A stretch of 33,898 bases of DNA from a virus, in IMG/VR virus record IMGVR_UViG_3300025711_000083, positions 1 to 33,898 of that record. One strand, given 5' to 3'. A program made the translations under genes and the position numbers. Below the pieces are notes generated by a model. That model was not told where the DNA came from and ran no database searches. It was given only the letters and a program-made list of their open reading frames with translations. This document shows, in pieces, positions 14,952 through 22,920 of this stretch (position 1 is the first letter of the stretch; each line of letters begins with the position of its first letter).

Positions 14952-15293
14952 ATGGCTATAGAAGGTAACACGTCGACAGTTCCGCTTAGTCCCGGTCAGC
15001 GCCTGAATGGGCTGAACCACATAGCGGAGCTGAGAGCAAAAGTGTTTGGTCTGAATATTGAGCACGAGCTGGAACGGTTTATTCATGAGATGCGCAACCC
15101 ACGCGACATTAATCATAAACAGAACGAGAGGGCTCTGGCCGCCATATTCTTTATGGCAAAAATTCCGGCAGAACGTCACAGCGTCAATATTAGTGAGCTG
15201 ACTACTGACGAAACGCGGGAGCTGATTAAAGCAATGAATCATTTTCGTGCAGTGGTGAGCTTATTTCCGAAACGGCTAACCATGCCGAATTAA
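14952..15293 (+). CDS. Early protein of unknown function (DUF5347-like)
   Basis: The product is a 113-residue protein beginning MAIEGNTSTVPLSPGQRLNG, with a helical middle part (HIAELRAKVFGLNIEHELERFIHEMRNP). It recalls a small family found in P2-like early operons (DUF5347), occupying roughly the place of P2 gene B or 186 dhr. It is not recognisably gpB, which loads the host helicase. GAGG precedes the ATG by 7 bases. It has no membrane segment. It likely belongs to the early transcript leading to A, with a replication-related role suggested only by position. Confidence 0.6.
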   Translation: MAIEGNTSTVPLSPGQRLNGLNHIAELRAKVFGLNIEHELERFIHEMRNPRDINHKQNERALAAIFFMAKIPAERHSVNISELTTDETRELIKAMNHFRAVVSLFPKRLTMPN

Positions 15294-15360
15294 CCCAAAA
15301 CAGAAATTAATGGCGTAAACCCGCCGGGCATTCTTTTGCCCAAATTCAGGAGAATTGATG

Positions 15361-15597
15361 ATGCGAAATAGTGAAACGCGTACCACCAAAACCGGACCAG
15401 ATGATGCCGGTTTATTCCAGCTGTTTAACGAGACTCGCCTGGATGAGCGTAAAAGCTGTGCCTTTGCCGTTTCCCTCCGCATGGAGGCACTGGCGCTCCA
15501 CATCCTGCAAAAGGAAATGACCGGAATTGAGGCGGCAGAACTGCTGCGCCGTGAAGTTGCTCGTTATGAAGCTGAATCACGCGGGGACTGGCACTAA
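15361..15597 (+). CDS. Early protein of unknown function (DUF2732-like)
   Basis: The product is a 78-residue protein starting MRNSETRTTKTGPDDAGLF, a start I associate with the DUF2732 family of P2-like phages. CAGGAG lies 8 bases before this ATG. An ATG one codon upstream (15358) is also possible. The protein is mainly helical and charged, ending ARYEAESRGDWH. Its stop codon shares a base with the ATG of the next gene (TAATG). Function is unknown; the location suggests early replication or host takeover. Confidence 0.65.
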   Translation: MRNSETRTTKTGPDDAGLFQLFNETRLDERKSCAFAVSLRMEALALHILQKEMTGIEAAELLRREVARYEAESRGDWH

Positions 15598-15824
15598 TGG
15601 CTGATTCCATGGATCTCGTACAGCAGCGCGTCGAAGAAAACCTGCAGCGCCATATCCAAAACGCCCGCACCAGAAAGCCGGGCATTGCTCGCGTTCTTTG
15701 CATCGACTGTGACGCGCCAATACCAACAGCTCGCAGACAAGCTATTCCGGGCGTGCAGTGCTGCGTTACATGTCAGGAAATCGCAGAACTGAAAGGCAAG
15801 CACTACACCCGAGGCGCGCTGTGA
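15597..15824 (+). CDS. TraR/DksA-family zinc finger protein
   Basis: The product is a 75-residue protein with a C4 zinc motif, CIDC near residue 35 and CVTC near residue 56, separated by a basic [12 protein letters not shown] loop. This is the DksA/TraR C4 finger. Short phage and plasmid members bind the RNA polymerase secondary channel and alter promoter choice in place of DksA and ppGpp. It overlaps the previous stop by one base and lies 19 bp upstream of A. It could shift host transcription during infection; activity is inferred from the family. Confidence 0.8.
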   Translation: MADSMDLVQQRVEENLQRHIQNARTRKPGIARVLCIDCDAPIPTARRQAIPGVQCCVTCQEIAELKGKHYTRGAL

Positions 15825-15843
15825 ACTTCGGAGTCTGTCAGTG

Positions 15844-18225
15844 ATGCCTGAATTAACAAACGACAAAGGCGGCCCGACTGAGGCCGCCGGGGCTTTTCCA
15901 TGGAATGCCCCGAAAAAAGCTGTAAACCCCTATCTGGACCCGGCGGATGTTGCGCCGGTGTCTGCGCTTTCAAACCTGATCACTCTTTACGCTGCGGATA
16001 GCGAGGAGGAACAACTGCGCCACGAGGCCCTGAGTGATGAGGTCTGGGAACGCTATTTCTTCAATGAGTCCCGCGATCCTGTTCAACGTGAACTTGAACA
16101 GGACCAACTCATCAGCCGTGCCAAAATGGCCCGTGAGCAGCAGCGCTTTAATCCCGATCTGGTCATTCTGGCTAACGTTAGCGCCGAACCCGCCCACGTC
16201 AGCAAACCACTGCTGGAAAGAATTAAATTCTTCCAGGGGCTGGGAAGGGCGAAGGCTTATTCCCGCTATCTTCGTGAAACAATCAGGCCGTGCCTTGATC
16301 GACTGGAACGCGTGCGTGAAAGTCAGGTGTCTGCCTCTTTCCGGTTTATGGCGAGCCATGAAGGACTGGAGGGGCTGCTGATTCTGCCCGAAATGAATCA
16401 GGAGCAGGTCAAGCGCCTGTCTACACTGGTTGCGGCATATATGAGCATGTGTCTCGATGCCGCCTGCAGCGATCTGTTTGTGACTGATAATGTGAAGCCG
16501 GAACAAATCCGCCAGTCATGGGAAAAGGTAGCCGCTGAAGCAATGCGCCTTGATGTGATCCCACCTGCCTTTGAACAGCTGCGCCGCAAGAAACGCCGTC
16601 GCAAGCCTGTGCCCTATGACCTTATTCCGGGTTCGCTGGCGCGTATGCTTTGTGCAGACTGGTGGTATCGCAAACTGTGGCAGATGCGCTGCGAGTGGCG
16701 GGAGGAACAGCTGCGTGCCGTTTGCCTGGTCAACAAGAAAGCGTCTCCTTATGTCAGCTATGAAGCCGTGATTAACAAACGTGAGCAGCGCCGCAAATCG
16801 CTGGAGTTTTTCCAGTCACACGAGCTGGTCAATGCCGACGGTGACACGCTGGATATGGAAGACGTGGTGAACGCCAGCAGCAGCAACCCGGCGCACCGTC
16901 GTAATGAAATGATGGCGTGCGTGAAAGGCCTGGAGCTGATCGCAGAAATGCGCGTCGACTGCGCCGTGTTCTATACCATCACCTGCCCGTCGCGCTTCCA
17001 CGCCACCCTCAACAATGGCAGACCGAATCCTAAGTGGACCAGCGAAACGGTCCGACAGAGTAGTGATTATCTGGTCGATACGTTCGCCGCATTCCGCAAA
17101 GCCATGCACAAAGCCGGGCTGCGCTGGTATGGCGTGCGCGTTGCTGAGCCGCATCACGATGGCACCGTGCACTGGCATCTGCTGTGCTTCATGCGCAAAA
17201 AAGACCGCCGCACGCTCACTGCTCTGCTGCGTAAATTTGCTATTCGTGAAGACCGCGCCGAGCTGGGCAACAATACCGGCCCGCGCTTCAAGTCTGAACT
17301 AATCAACCCGCGCAAAGGCACACCGACCAGCTACATCGCCAAATACATCAGCAAGAACATCGACGGGCGGGGGCTGGCAAAAGAGATCAGCAAGGAAACG
17401 GGCAAATCACTGCGCGACAGCGCCGAGCACGTCAGTGCCTGGGCATCCCTGCACCGGGTTCAACAATTCCGTTTCTTCGGCATTCCAGGGCGTCAGGCAT
17501 ACCGCGAGCTGCGCCTTCTGGCCGGGCAGGCGGTGAGGGCACACGGCGATAAAAAAGCATGTGCGCCGGTGCTGGAAAATGCGCGTCTGGATGCCGTGCT
17601 TGCTGCAGCCGACGCGGGCTGCTTTGCCACCTATATCATGAAGCAGGGCGGCGTACTGGTTCCCCGCAAACATCACCTTATCCGAACCGCATACGAGCTT
17701 AACGACGAGCCGGGCACCTATGGCGATCACGGCATCCGAATCTATGGCATCTGGTCCCCGATTGTTGAGGGCCGGATCTGCACGCACGCGATGAAGTGGA
17801 AAATGGTTCGTAAAGCCGTTGACGTTCAGGAGGCGACAGCCGACCAGGGCGCTCGCGCCCCTTGGACTCGTGGCAATAACTGTCCCCCTGTTGAAATTTT
17901 GAACCAATCAGGGGGCGAACTACCGGGCAGCGAAGAACCTGCAGCGCTGCCGGACTTCGAGAACATGAGCAAAAAGGAACTGCGCGAGCTAACAGCCAGG
18001 CTGAGACTGGTCAAACCGAAGCGCCGGAAAGGGTATAAACAGGAAATTACAGAACACCAACGGCTGCAGCTCGATGCTGAGCTGAAATCCAGAGGCTTTG
18101 ACGCCAGCGAAACGGAAGTGGATCTGCTTCTGCGTGGCGGCAGCTTGCCATCTGGAGCGGGGTTGCGCCTGTTTTACCGGAATCAGCGACTACAGGAGGA
18201 TGATAAATGGCGTCAGTGGTACTGA
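15844..18225 (+). CDS. A: Rolling-circle replication initiator gpA
   Basis: The product is a 793-residue HUH endonuclease that starts P2-type rolling-circle replication by nicking the origin and staying bound to the 5' end; P2 gpA has 761 residues. The metal-binding HUH motif is VHWHLL (His443, His445). The paired catalytic tyrosines are in [10 protein letters not shown] (Tyr497, Tyr501), with the same 4-residue spacing as P2 Tyr450/Tyr454. The start could also be the GTG one codon earlier, which is 7 bases after GGAG. It is the last large gene of the early operon, and the putative origin lies inside it (17847-17880). In P2, A acts in cis, which suits an origin inside the gene. Confidence 0.93.
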   Translation: MPELTNDKGGPTEAAGAFPWNAPKKAVNPYLDPADVAPVSALSNLITLYAADSEEEQLRHEALSDEVWERYFFNESRDPVQRELEQDQLISRAKMAREQQRFNPDLVILANVSAEPAHVSKPLLERIKFFQGLGRAKAYSRYLRETIRPCLDRLERVRESQVSASFRFMASHEGLEGLLILPEMNQEQVKRLSTLVAAYMSMCLDAACSDLFVTDNVKPEQIRQSWEKVAAEAMRLDVIPPAFEQLRRKKRRRKPVPYDLIPGSLARMLCADWWYRKLWQMRCEWREEQLRAVCLVNKKASPYVSYEAVINKREQRRKSLEFFQSHELVNADGDTLDMEDVVNASSSNPAHRRNEMMACVKGLELIAEMRVDCAVFYTITCPSRFHATLNNGRPNPKWTSETVRQSSDYLVDTFAAFRKAMHKAGLRWYGVRVAEPHHDGTVHWHLLCFMRKKDRRTLTALLRKFAIREDRAELGNNTGPRFKSELINPRKGTPTSYIAKYISKNIDGRGLAKEISKETGKSLRDSAEHVSAWASLHRVQQFRFFGIPGRQAYRELRLLAGQAVRAHGDKKACAPVLENARLDAVLAAADAGCFATYIMKQGGVLVPRKHHLIRTAYELNDEPGTYGDHGIRIYGIWSPIVEGRICTHAMKWKMVRKAVDVQEATADQGARAPWTRGNNCPPVEILNQSGGELPGSEEPAALPDFENMSKKELRELTARLRLVKPKRRKGYKQEITEHQRLQLDAELKSRGFDASETEVDLLLRGGSLPSGAGLRLFYRNQRLQEDDKWRQWY
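17847..17880 (+). other. Putative rolling-circle origin inside gene A
   Basis: A perfect inverted repeat, GGGCGC (17847-17852) and GCGCCC (17855-17860) with loop TC, is followed by CTTGGACTCGTGGCAA. The region resembles the P2 origin, remembered as CGCGCC followed by TCGGAGTCCTGTCAA, which also lies within A. The nick is expected just after the CGCGCC. The match to P2 is imperfect and recalled from memory. Confidence 0.55.
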
Positions 18226-18260
18226 GAAAGTCGGTAATCAGCTTATCTATTAATCAATAG
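18207..18260 (+). CDS. Possible 17-codon ORF overlapping the end of A
   Basis: An ATG with a consensus AGGAGG 7 bases upstream opens a 17-residue frame ([17 protein letters not shown]) that overlaps the last codons of A in another frame. The ribosome site is stronger than that of many real genes nearby, but the peptide is very short. It may be the remnant of a longer gene or a device that sustains ribosome flow. Its end falls inside an imperfect inverted repeat at 18239-18268. Confidence 0.3.
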   Translation: MASVVLRKSVISLSINQ

Positions 18261-18268
18261 GTTAGCTG
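18239..18268. terminator. Imperfect hairpin after gene A
   Basis: CAGCT (18239-18243) and AGCTG (18264-18268) close a stem that continues with two mismatches to CTATT/AATAG around the loop. It is followed by AGTAAAAAACC, not a T-run, on the plus strand. It may end the early transcript; support is weak. Confidence 0.35.
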
Positions 18269-18304
18269 AGTAAAAAACCATTTCAGCTTTAAATACATAT
18301 GTTG

Positions 18305-18324
18305 TACTGTATATATAAACAGTA
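18305..18324 (+). promoter_or_regulatory. LexA (SOS) box at the tum position
   Basis: TACTGT-ATATATAA-ACAGTA fits the LexA consensus almost perfectly (CTGT-N8-ACAG with an AT-only spacer). It lies 16 bp before the GTG of a small gene between A and cos. 186 carries its LexA-controlled tum promoter at this map position. A TTTAAA/TATATA pair with 16-bp spacing overlaps the box. Confidence 0.88.
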
Positions 18325-18340
18325 ATAAGGGGAGGGAGTT

Positions 18341-18526
18341 GTGAACGATTTGTTCATGGAGTCACTTGCATTGCAGCGGATAGAACTTATGGCCCGGCTG
18401 GTCGCCAGCTCAGATTGTAGCGATGACGACAAGGAGGTTGCGATCTCGTGGTTGTCGGAGCTGACTAGCGATCTGTTTACCAGGCTAAATGAATATGGAG
18501 TAGGGCAGGATGAGAGTACGCATTAG
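18341..18526 (+). CDS. SOS-controlled small protein, candidate antirepressor (tum position)
   Basis: The product is a 61-residue acidic, helical protein (GTG start; MNDLFMESLALQRIELMARL) preceded by GGAGGGAG 2-5 bases upstream and by the LexA box. In 186 the gene at this position is tum, whose product binds CI and triggers prophage induction after DNA damage. Tum is clearly longer (about 146 residues, recalled), and I see no convincing similarity, so this may be a non-homologous replacement. CI here shows no self-cleavage motif, so an SOS-induced antirepressor is needed and this gene is the best candidate. It overlaps a 34-codon frame at its 3' end. Confidence 0.65.
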   Translation: MNDLFMESLALQRIELMARLVASSDCSDDDKEVAISWLSELTSDLFTRLNEYGVGQDESTH

Positions 18527-18614
18527 TGATTTCGCACCATGGGAAACTCCCTCCTATATGGCATCCTGCGGTTTGAGAAAGCAGTGCATGTCTATGGTGC
18601 ATGGATTCGCATGA
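18510..18614 (+). CDS. Possible 34-codon gene overlapping the SOS gene
   Basis: The ATG at 18510, directly after AGGGCAGG, opens a 34-residue frame (starts MRVRISDFAPWETPSYMASC; 3 Cys) that overlaps the previous gene by 17 bases. The overlap would give translational coupling under LexA control. It ends about 95 bp before cos. No family is recognised. It could be the second half of a two-peptide antirepressor or a chance frame. Confidence 0.35.
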   Translation: MRVRISDFAPWETPSYMASCGLRKQCMSMVHGFA

Positions 18615-18671
18615 TCCAAATAGGATCGCAACAGGTCGGGGCCGCCAGAACTGGCGCGCTTTCCGGCCTGT

Positions 18672-18685
18672 CATGCACCTGCATG
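18672..18685. repeat. Palindrome next to cos
   Basis: CATGCA and TGCATG form a perfect 6-bp inverted repeat around CC, 24 bp upstream of the predicted cos nick region. A terminase-binding role is plausible from position only. Confidence 0.4.
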
Positions 18686-18708
18686 AAAACCACTACACAA
18701 AGCGGGCA

Positions 18709-18727
18709 GGCGTGGCGGGGATACGAT
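18709..18727. other. cos: Cohesive-end site cos
   Basis: GGCGTGGCGGGG at 18709-18720 matches the first 12 bases of the 19-base 186/P2-type cos (186 GGCGTGGCGGGGAAAGCAC, as recalled). The remainder differs (ATACGAT). It lies where P2 phages have cos, between the A/tum end and gene Q. The terminase (M and P) would cut here to form the linear virion genome, so the RES gene would be the first gene at the left end. Confidence 0.7.
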
Positions 18728-18755
18728 TGCGCGCTTATTTCAAAACGGCAATAAT
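18727..18755 (+). promoter_or_regulatory. Candidate promoter of the RES gene
   Basis: TTGCGC (18727-18732), a 17-base spacer and AATAAT (18750-18755) lie between cos and the RES gene. The -35 is weak, the -10 good. No Ogr site or LexA box is present, so constitutive expression is expected. Confidence 0.4.
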
Positions 18756-18786
18756 TAACTTTTCAAAACCTATCCTAGGAAAGACA

Positions 18787-19941
18787 ATGTTTATCTGCGA
18801 AAACCATATCGTCGAACCAAACGTAAAAAATCATGTTCGTCTGCAGACTGAAAACAACATATGTGTGTTTTGTAATACTGTTACAAAATGCCTAGATACT
18901 GATTCGATAGAAGCTCGAAATTTGCTAAAAGCAATCCTACGTTATAACTTTGATGAAGTTCTCTATAATACACATATTGGTGGTGACTATTTTACAGGTT
19001 TTTTATTAGCGGATGATTATATATTTTGCAAGGATATCCAAAGTCAAACGGAAGAGTTTACTGATCTTGATAGTGAAATATGGAGTATGGGGTTCACAAC
19101 TCCAGGTGAGATTGATATACACTCAGGGCATGATCAAGATGGCATGAGGAATATGCCGTTTATGTCAATTATTAACTCATACCATCCATTTATAGAAAAA
19201 TTATCTAAGAAACTTGCTGAGGTAAATTACCATGATTTTGAAGATGAATTGAGGGATATTATTAAAGATTATGGAAATTCTTTTGCCAAAATAATTGAGG
19301 GTAGTTCTGTAGTTTATCGTGCTCGCGTAGGGACTGCTGGTTATAAAAAAGCTCATGAAGATTTTAACCGTGAAGGTAAGAAAATATTCGTTCCATACAA
19401 AAATAAAGAAATAGGTTCTGTTCCTCCTCTTAAAGCTACAGCAGGTAGAGCTAATAGGGTAGGGGTTTCATACTTATATTGCGCGACTGATAGCTATACC
19501 GCGATCGCTGAAGTTAGACCTCATCCTACAGATGTAGTTTCTTTAGGTAAATTTAGCGTGTCACGAGCTTTAAAAGTATTCGATTTTTCATATCCAAATT
19601 TATTAGACTTTATCGAAAATGAAGATACTTTATTGAGAATGATTCCTTATGCTAAAATGGCGGGTATTTTTAATACCGCTACACCACCCTCTTTAGAGGG
19701 AAGGTATAGTGTTTCACAGCTCATATCTGACTGCATAAGAAAGGAGGGGTACGATGGCATACAGTTTTCAAGCACTGTTGGTGAAGGGAAGAATTTAGTT
19801 GTGTTTAATCCTAATAACATGGAATTTATTGAGGGTAGTTCAACGGTAATTGAAATTGATAAAGTGCAATATATATACGAAGAAAAACAAGTAGTAGGGA
19901 TGAATGATCAGTGGGAAATTTATTATAATGAAGTTGAGTAG
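18787..19941 (+). CDS. RES-domain protein with N-terminal Cys-rich domain
   Basis: The product is a 384-residue protein. The C-terminal half is a RES domain: YRARVG (Arg178), GRANRVGVSYLYCA (221-233), IAEVRPHP with Glu242, and IQFSSTVGEGKNLVVFNP with Ser328/329, supplying the R, E and S residues that name the family. Characterised RES toxins such as MbcT degrade or modify NAD+. The N-terminal part carries C-x2-C pairs (Cys4, CVFC at 26-29, Cys35), as in RES proteins with an N-terminal HEPN/RES-associated domain. The frame is open back to 18601, across cos, but AGGAAAG precedes the ATG at 18787. It is very AT-rich, has no visible antitoxin gene, and sits beside cos, where P2 carries its defence gene tin. 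Confidence 0.75.
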   Translation: MFICENHIVEPNVKNHVRLQTENNICVFCNTVTKCLDTDSIEARNLLKAILRYNFDEVLYNTHIGGDYFTGFLLADDYIFCKDIQSQTEEFTDLDSEIWSMGFTTPGEIDIHSGHDQDGMRNMPFMSIINSYHPFIEKLSKKLAEVNYHDFEDELRDIIKDYGNSFAKIIEGSSVVYRARVGTAGYKKAHEDFNREGKKIFVPYKNKEIGSVPPLKATAGRANRVGVSYLYCATDSYTAIAEVRPHPTDVVSLGKFSVSRALKVFDFSYPNLLDFIENEDTLLRMIPYAKMAGIFNTATPPSLEGRYSVSQLISDCIRKEGYDGIQFSSTVGEGKNLVVFNPNNMEFIEGSSTVIEIDKVQYIYEEKQVVGMNDQWEIYYNEVE

Positions 19942-19950
19942 GTAAATGTG

Positions 19951-19972
19951 GCTCCGCAATTTCTTGCGGAGC
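19951..19972. terminator. Bidirectional terminator between the RES gene and Q
   Basis: GCTCCGCAA (19951-19959), loop TTTC and TTGCGGAGC (19964-19972) form a perfect 9-bp stem, followed by TAATTTTG on the plus strand. It lies between two convergent genes and can serve both; the plus strand has the better T-tract. Confidence 0.8.
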
Positions 19973-19985
19973 TAATTTTGTGATG

Positions 19986-21014
19986 TTAACCTAACGAGTA
20001 TGAGTCAAATCTTATTATTTTATCTCCGAGCCAATTGTTAATTTCGACCATTCTTTTCTGTAATGGAATAAGTTCATTTCGCACAAACACATTAGCAGCC
20101 TTTTCCACATCCCCAAATCCCCCAACATTACTCGGCATGATCCCCATCATCTGCGGCGGAACGCGGTGTGCCGCCATCATGTCGTCCCGGCTCACGTTCT
20201 TGATGTTCAGAAACTCATCCTTTGCCGCGACCTCTGACAACGGGATGATCTGAATCCCGTCTTTCTTGCCGTTCGGCGAGTACATAAAAAGGTTGCGGAA
20301 GTTGCCCGGCCCTTTGGCACTTTTCATCGCCTGGCGGATGTTGTTCACGTCCTCCTGGTTCTGCGCGGCGTCGGTCATATACATGATGAACCCTGCATGG
20401 CTGCCGTTGATGTAATACTTGCGGCGGAACAGGGTGGCGGACTCGTTCAGCAGGGCGGAAGGGATAGCGGACAGGTATTCCGGCAGGCCGTAAATCTCCT
20501 GGTTTAAATCCGGCTCCATCAGGTGAAAGATGCTACCTTTCGTGAACTCGTAAGGCTGCGTGGTCATTCCGTACTGCACAAACCAGTAGGTATCCAGATC
20601 CACGCCGCGACGGGTGTATTTGGCCAGCGACGGCTCCAGCGACAGAATGCCGCCGAGCCGGTTGGTGCGCTTCTCGAGATAGGCGTTACCGAATACCAGA
20701 TAGTCCTGGACGAAGCGGCTGAATGCCTGTTGGCTGAGCAGAGGGTGTGGGATAAAGGTGCTGGTCAGAATGTTGCGCTTCACGGCAATCGGTGAGCTGT
20801 GATGCACGGCTGCACGATAGGTGCGCGCCAGTCCGTCAAAACTCACCGGCGGCTCATACCAGCGGTCCATCTGCACGCACTCGACATAATCCAGCAGCTC
20901 GCGGCGGTCCAGTACCGGGATTGGGTCGCCGAAACTGAACGCTTCTGCTCTTGTCGCGCCGCTGTGCTGAACGTTATGCGCGGCTGCAGCGCGGTTTTTA
21001 TTTCTCTTGCCCAT
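19986..21014 (-). CDS. Q: Portal protein
   Basis: The product is a 342-residue portal protein; P2 gpQ has 344 residues. It forms the dodecameric ring at the capsid vertex through which DNA is packaged. The segments AFSFGDPIPVLDRRELLDY near residue 25 and PPQMMGIMPSNVGGFGDVEKAA near residue 295 are conserved in the family. It is transcribed leftward after P, and its ATG overlaps the P stop (TAATG). The gene converges on the RES gene across a terminator. Confidence 0.95.
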   Translation of the reverse strand: MGKRNKNRAAAAHNVQHSGATRAEAFSFGDPIPVLDRRELLDYVECVQMDRWYEPPVSFDGLARTYRAAVHHSSPIAVKRNILTSTFIPHPLLSQQAFSRFVQDYLVFGNAYLEKRTNRLGGILSLEPSLAKYTRRGVDLDTYWFVQYGMTTQPYEFTKGSIFHLMEPDLNQEIYGLPEYLSAIPSALLNESATLFRRKYYINGSHAGFIMYMTDAAQNQEDVNNIRQAMKSAKGPGNFRNLFMYSPNGKKDGIQIIPLSEVAAKDEFLNIKNVSRDDMMAAHRVPPQMMGIMPSNVGGFGDVEKAANVFVRNELIPLQKRMVEINNWLGDKIIRFDSYSLG

Positions 21015-22780
21015 TAAAAAATCTCCACAATATTGCTGGTATTGGCGGATTCGCCCTGCAGCGGTTCGTTAAACAGTGCGTGCATCGTGGCCCACGCCAG
21101 ATCGGCATGGCTGGCTTCTTCGCTGCGGCTGGCTTCGTAGGTCGGGCGGTTGCCGCTGGCGGTGGTGGCCCGGCGGATAGCCATGAATGACTGCGCGATA
21201 TCGGTGTGCCCAGCGTCAAACTCCAGACGGCGGTGGCTGATAATGTCGTAGGCCTTGAGCACCAGGGCGTTTTTAACGTTGGGGTTGTAGACAAACTCGC
21301 GCACGGCAGGGAAGAACGCCTTCACGTTCTCATACACACCGTGGCCGACGCCGGTGGAGTCGATGCCAATGTAGGTCACGTTGTACTGTTGCGTCAGCTT
21401 TTTGATGGCGTCCGCCTGGGCGCGGAAGTCCATTCCGCGCCACTGATGGCGCTCCAGAATGCGGAACTTGCCGCCCGGCACCGTGGGCGGTGCCATCACC
21501 ACGCAGCCCGCGCTGTCACCGTTCTGCGTACCTTTCGCCGGGTCATAGCCGATCCACACTTCTCGCCAGCCAAACGGGCGAAGCGCCAGGGCGTGAAAGT
21601 CGCTCCAGACTTCCCAGCTGTCCACCATGCAGGCCTGCAGCTCGCTGAGCGGGAACACGGACGCCAGATCGTCGATAAACTCGCACATCAGCAGGTTCTG
21701 GTATTCGTCCGGGCTGTACTCCATGCGCAGCTGGTCGATGTCGAACAGGTTACAGCCGCCGCGCACCGCGTCTTCCACGGTGACAATCTGGCGATACTGT
21801 CCGTCCGGGCAGAGCAGGCCGGGGGCCAGGCTGCCGTGGGTCAGGTCAATATCCACTTTGTCCGCTTTGGCGCGGCCCCGGTTGAACAATGCGCCGGACC
21901 AGAACGGATACGCGCTGTGCGTCAGGCTGGATGGCGTGGAGAAATAGGTCTGGCGCCATTTTTTGTGAATAGCCATCCCGGAGGCGACTTTGCGCAGCTC
22001 CTGGAATTTCGGTATCCAGAAATATTCATCCAGGTACAGGTTGCCGTGGTAGCTCTGCGCCGTGCGGGCGTTAGTGCCGAGGAAGTACAGACACGCGCCG
22101 TTGCTGAGCGTCATCGGGTCGCCTTTCAGCTCCACATCGACCTCTTTGGCAAAGTCGATGATGTACTGCTTAAAGACGTGCGCCTGCGCCTTGCTGGCGG
22201 AGAGGAAAATCTGGTTGCGGCCGGTGGTGATGGCGTCAATCAGCGCTTCACGGGCAAAGAAGAAGGTCGCCCCAATCTGGCGAGACTTGAGCAGGTTGCG
22301 GATGCGGTGCCGGTTGCCTGCCTCCCACCAGTGGCGCTGGTAGGCAAACATCGAGTCGTGGAATACCTCCTGCAGCTTCTCGATCTGCTCGTCGGTAAAC
22401 AGATTTTTTTCCGGCTGTTTGCGCGGGCCTTTGTTGCGGTTGGCGACGTTGGGGTTGAGGTCGGCTTCGTTGCCGCCGTCGTTGAACTTGCCTATGCGGG
22501 CGTGTCGCTCGGACTGGCGCGCCAGCAGGTCAATTTCCTTAAAGTCTTTCCCTTCTTTCTGCTCCTTCATGATGAGCTGGCAGTAGCGCGCGGCGGTGGT
22601 GAGCTGCATCTGATCCAGCGGCCCGTACTCGCCCCATTTGTCGCGTTTTTTCCAGCTGTGAACGGTTGCAACTTTCTCGCCCAGCATTTCAGCAATGCGG
22701 GCTACGCGGTATCCCTGAAAGTACAGCAGCATGGCCTGCCGACGGGGATCGAGGTCTGCGGGGGTCAGTGTCATATCCAT
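21014..22780 (-). CDS. P: Terminase large subunit (ATPase)
   Basis: The product is a 588-residue packaging motor subunit; P2 gpP has 590 residues. The N-terminus PADLDPRRQAMLLYFQGYRV is shared with P2, and a helix-turn-helix follows at about residues 28-46. The ATPase has a Walker A-like KSRQIGATF. The C-terminal nuclease part has IGYDPAKGTQNGDSAG and YIGIDSTGVGHG with acidic residues. It works with M to cut cos and fill the capsid. Only a weak AGG lies 10 bases before the ATG. The Ogr site at 22827-22844 is centred 55 bp from the start codon, so the predicted late transcript begins at the ATG itself. Confidence 0.95.
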   Translation of the reverse strand: MDMTLTPADLDPRRQAMLLYFQGYRVARIAEMLGEKVATVHSWKKRDKWGEYGPLDQMQLTTAARYCQLIMKEQKEGKDFKEIDLLARQSERHARIGKFNDGGNEADLNPNVANRNKGPRKQPEKNLFTDEQIEKLQEVFHDSMFAYQRHWWEAGNRHRIRNLLKSRQIGATFFFAREALIDAITTGRNQIFLSASKAQAHVFKQYIIDFAKEVDVELKGDPMTLSNGACLYFLGTNARTAQSYHGNLYLDEYFWIPKFQELRKVASGMAIHKKWRQTYFSTPSSLTHSAYPFWSGALFNRGRAKADKVDIDLTHGSLAPGLLCPDGQYRQIVTVEDAVRGGCNLFDIDQLRMEYSPDEYQNLLMCEFIDDLASVFPLSELQACMVDSWEVWSDFHALALRPFGWREVWIGYDPAKGTQNGDSAGCVVMAPPTVPGGKFRILERHQWRGMDFRAQADAIKKLTQQYNVTYIGIDSTGVGHGVYENVKAFFPAVREFVYNPNVKNALVLKAYDIISHRRLEFDAGHTDIAQSFMAIRRATTASGNRPTYEASRSEEASHADLAWATMHALFNEPLQGESANTSNIVEIF

Positions 22781-22826
22781 GGCACAAGCCTACGGCCTTG
22801 ACTGACGGCTTTCTTCGGCTTCGTTT

Positions 22827-22844
22827 TGTATGGCGAAAGGCACA
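22827..22844. promoter_or_regulatory. Ogr site shared by divergent late promoters PP and PO
   Basis: TGT (22827-22829) and ACA (22842-22844) are 12 bases apart. The dyad reads the same on both strands and is the only such site between divergent P and O. For O, CATAAG at 22883-22888 is a fitting -10. For P, TAGGCT on the minus strand (22792-22787) fits a start at about 22780. Confidence 0.75.
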
Positions 22845-22920
22845 AGCGCAGCGCGTTGTCTCACTCCCCCCATCCCCGCAACCATAAGGCTCCAGACAGT
22901 TTTCTAACGGAGCACGGCTC

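Noticed and set aside
15821-15844. Seven-codon GTG frame between the DksA-like gene and A
   Set aside because: It is too short and has no independent support.
18601-18786. Longer start for the RES gene
   Set aside because: It would translate through the cos site and lacks a ribosome site; AGGAAAG precedes the ATG at 18787 where family-like sequence starts.
21206-22801. 531-codon plus-strand frame opposite P
   Set aside because: It lies antisense to the terminase gene, has no ribosome site or family features, and the composition is that of a codon shadow.
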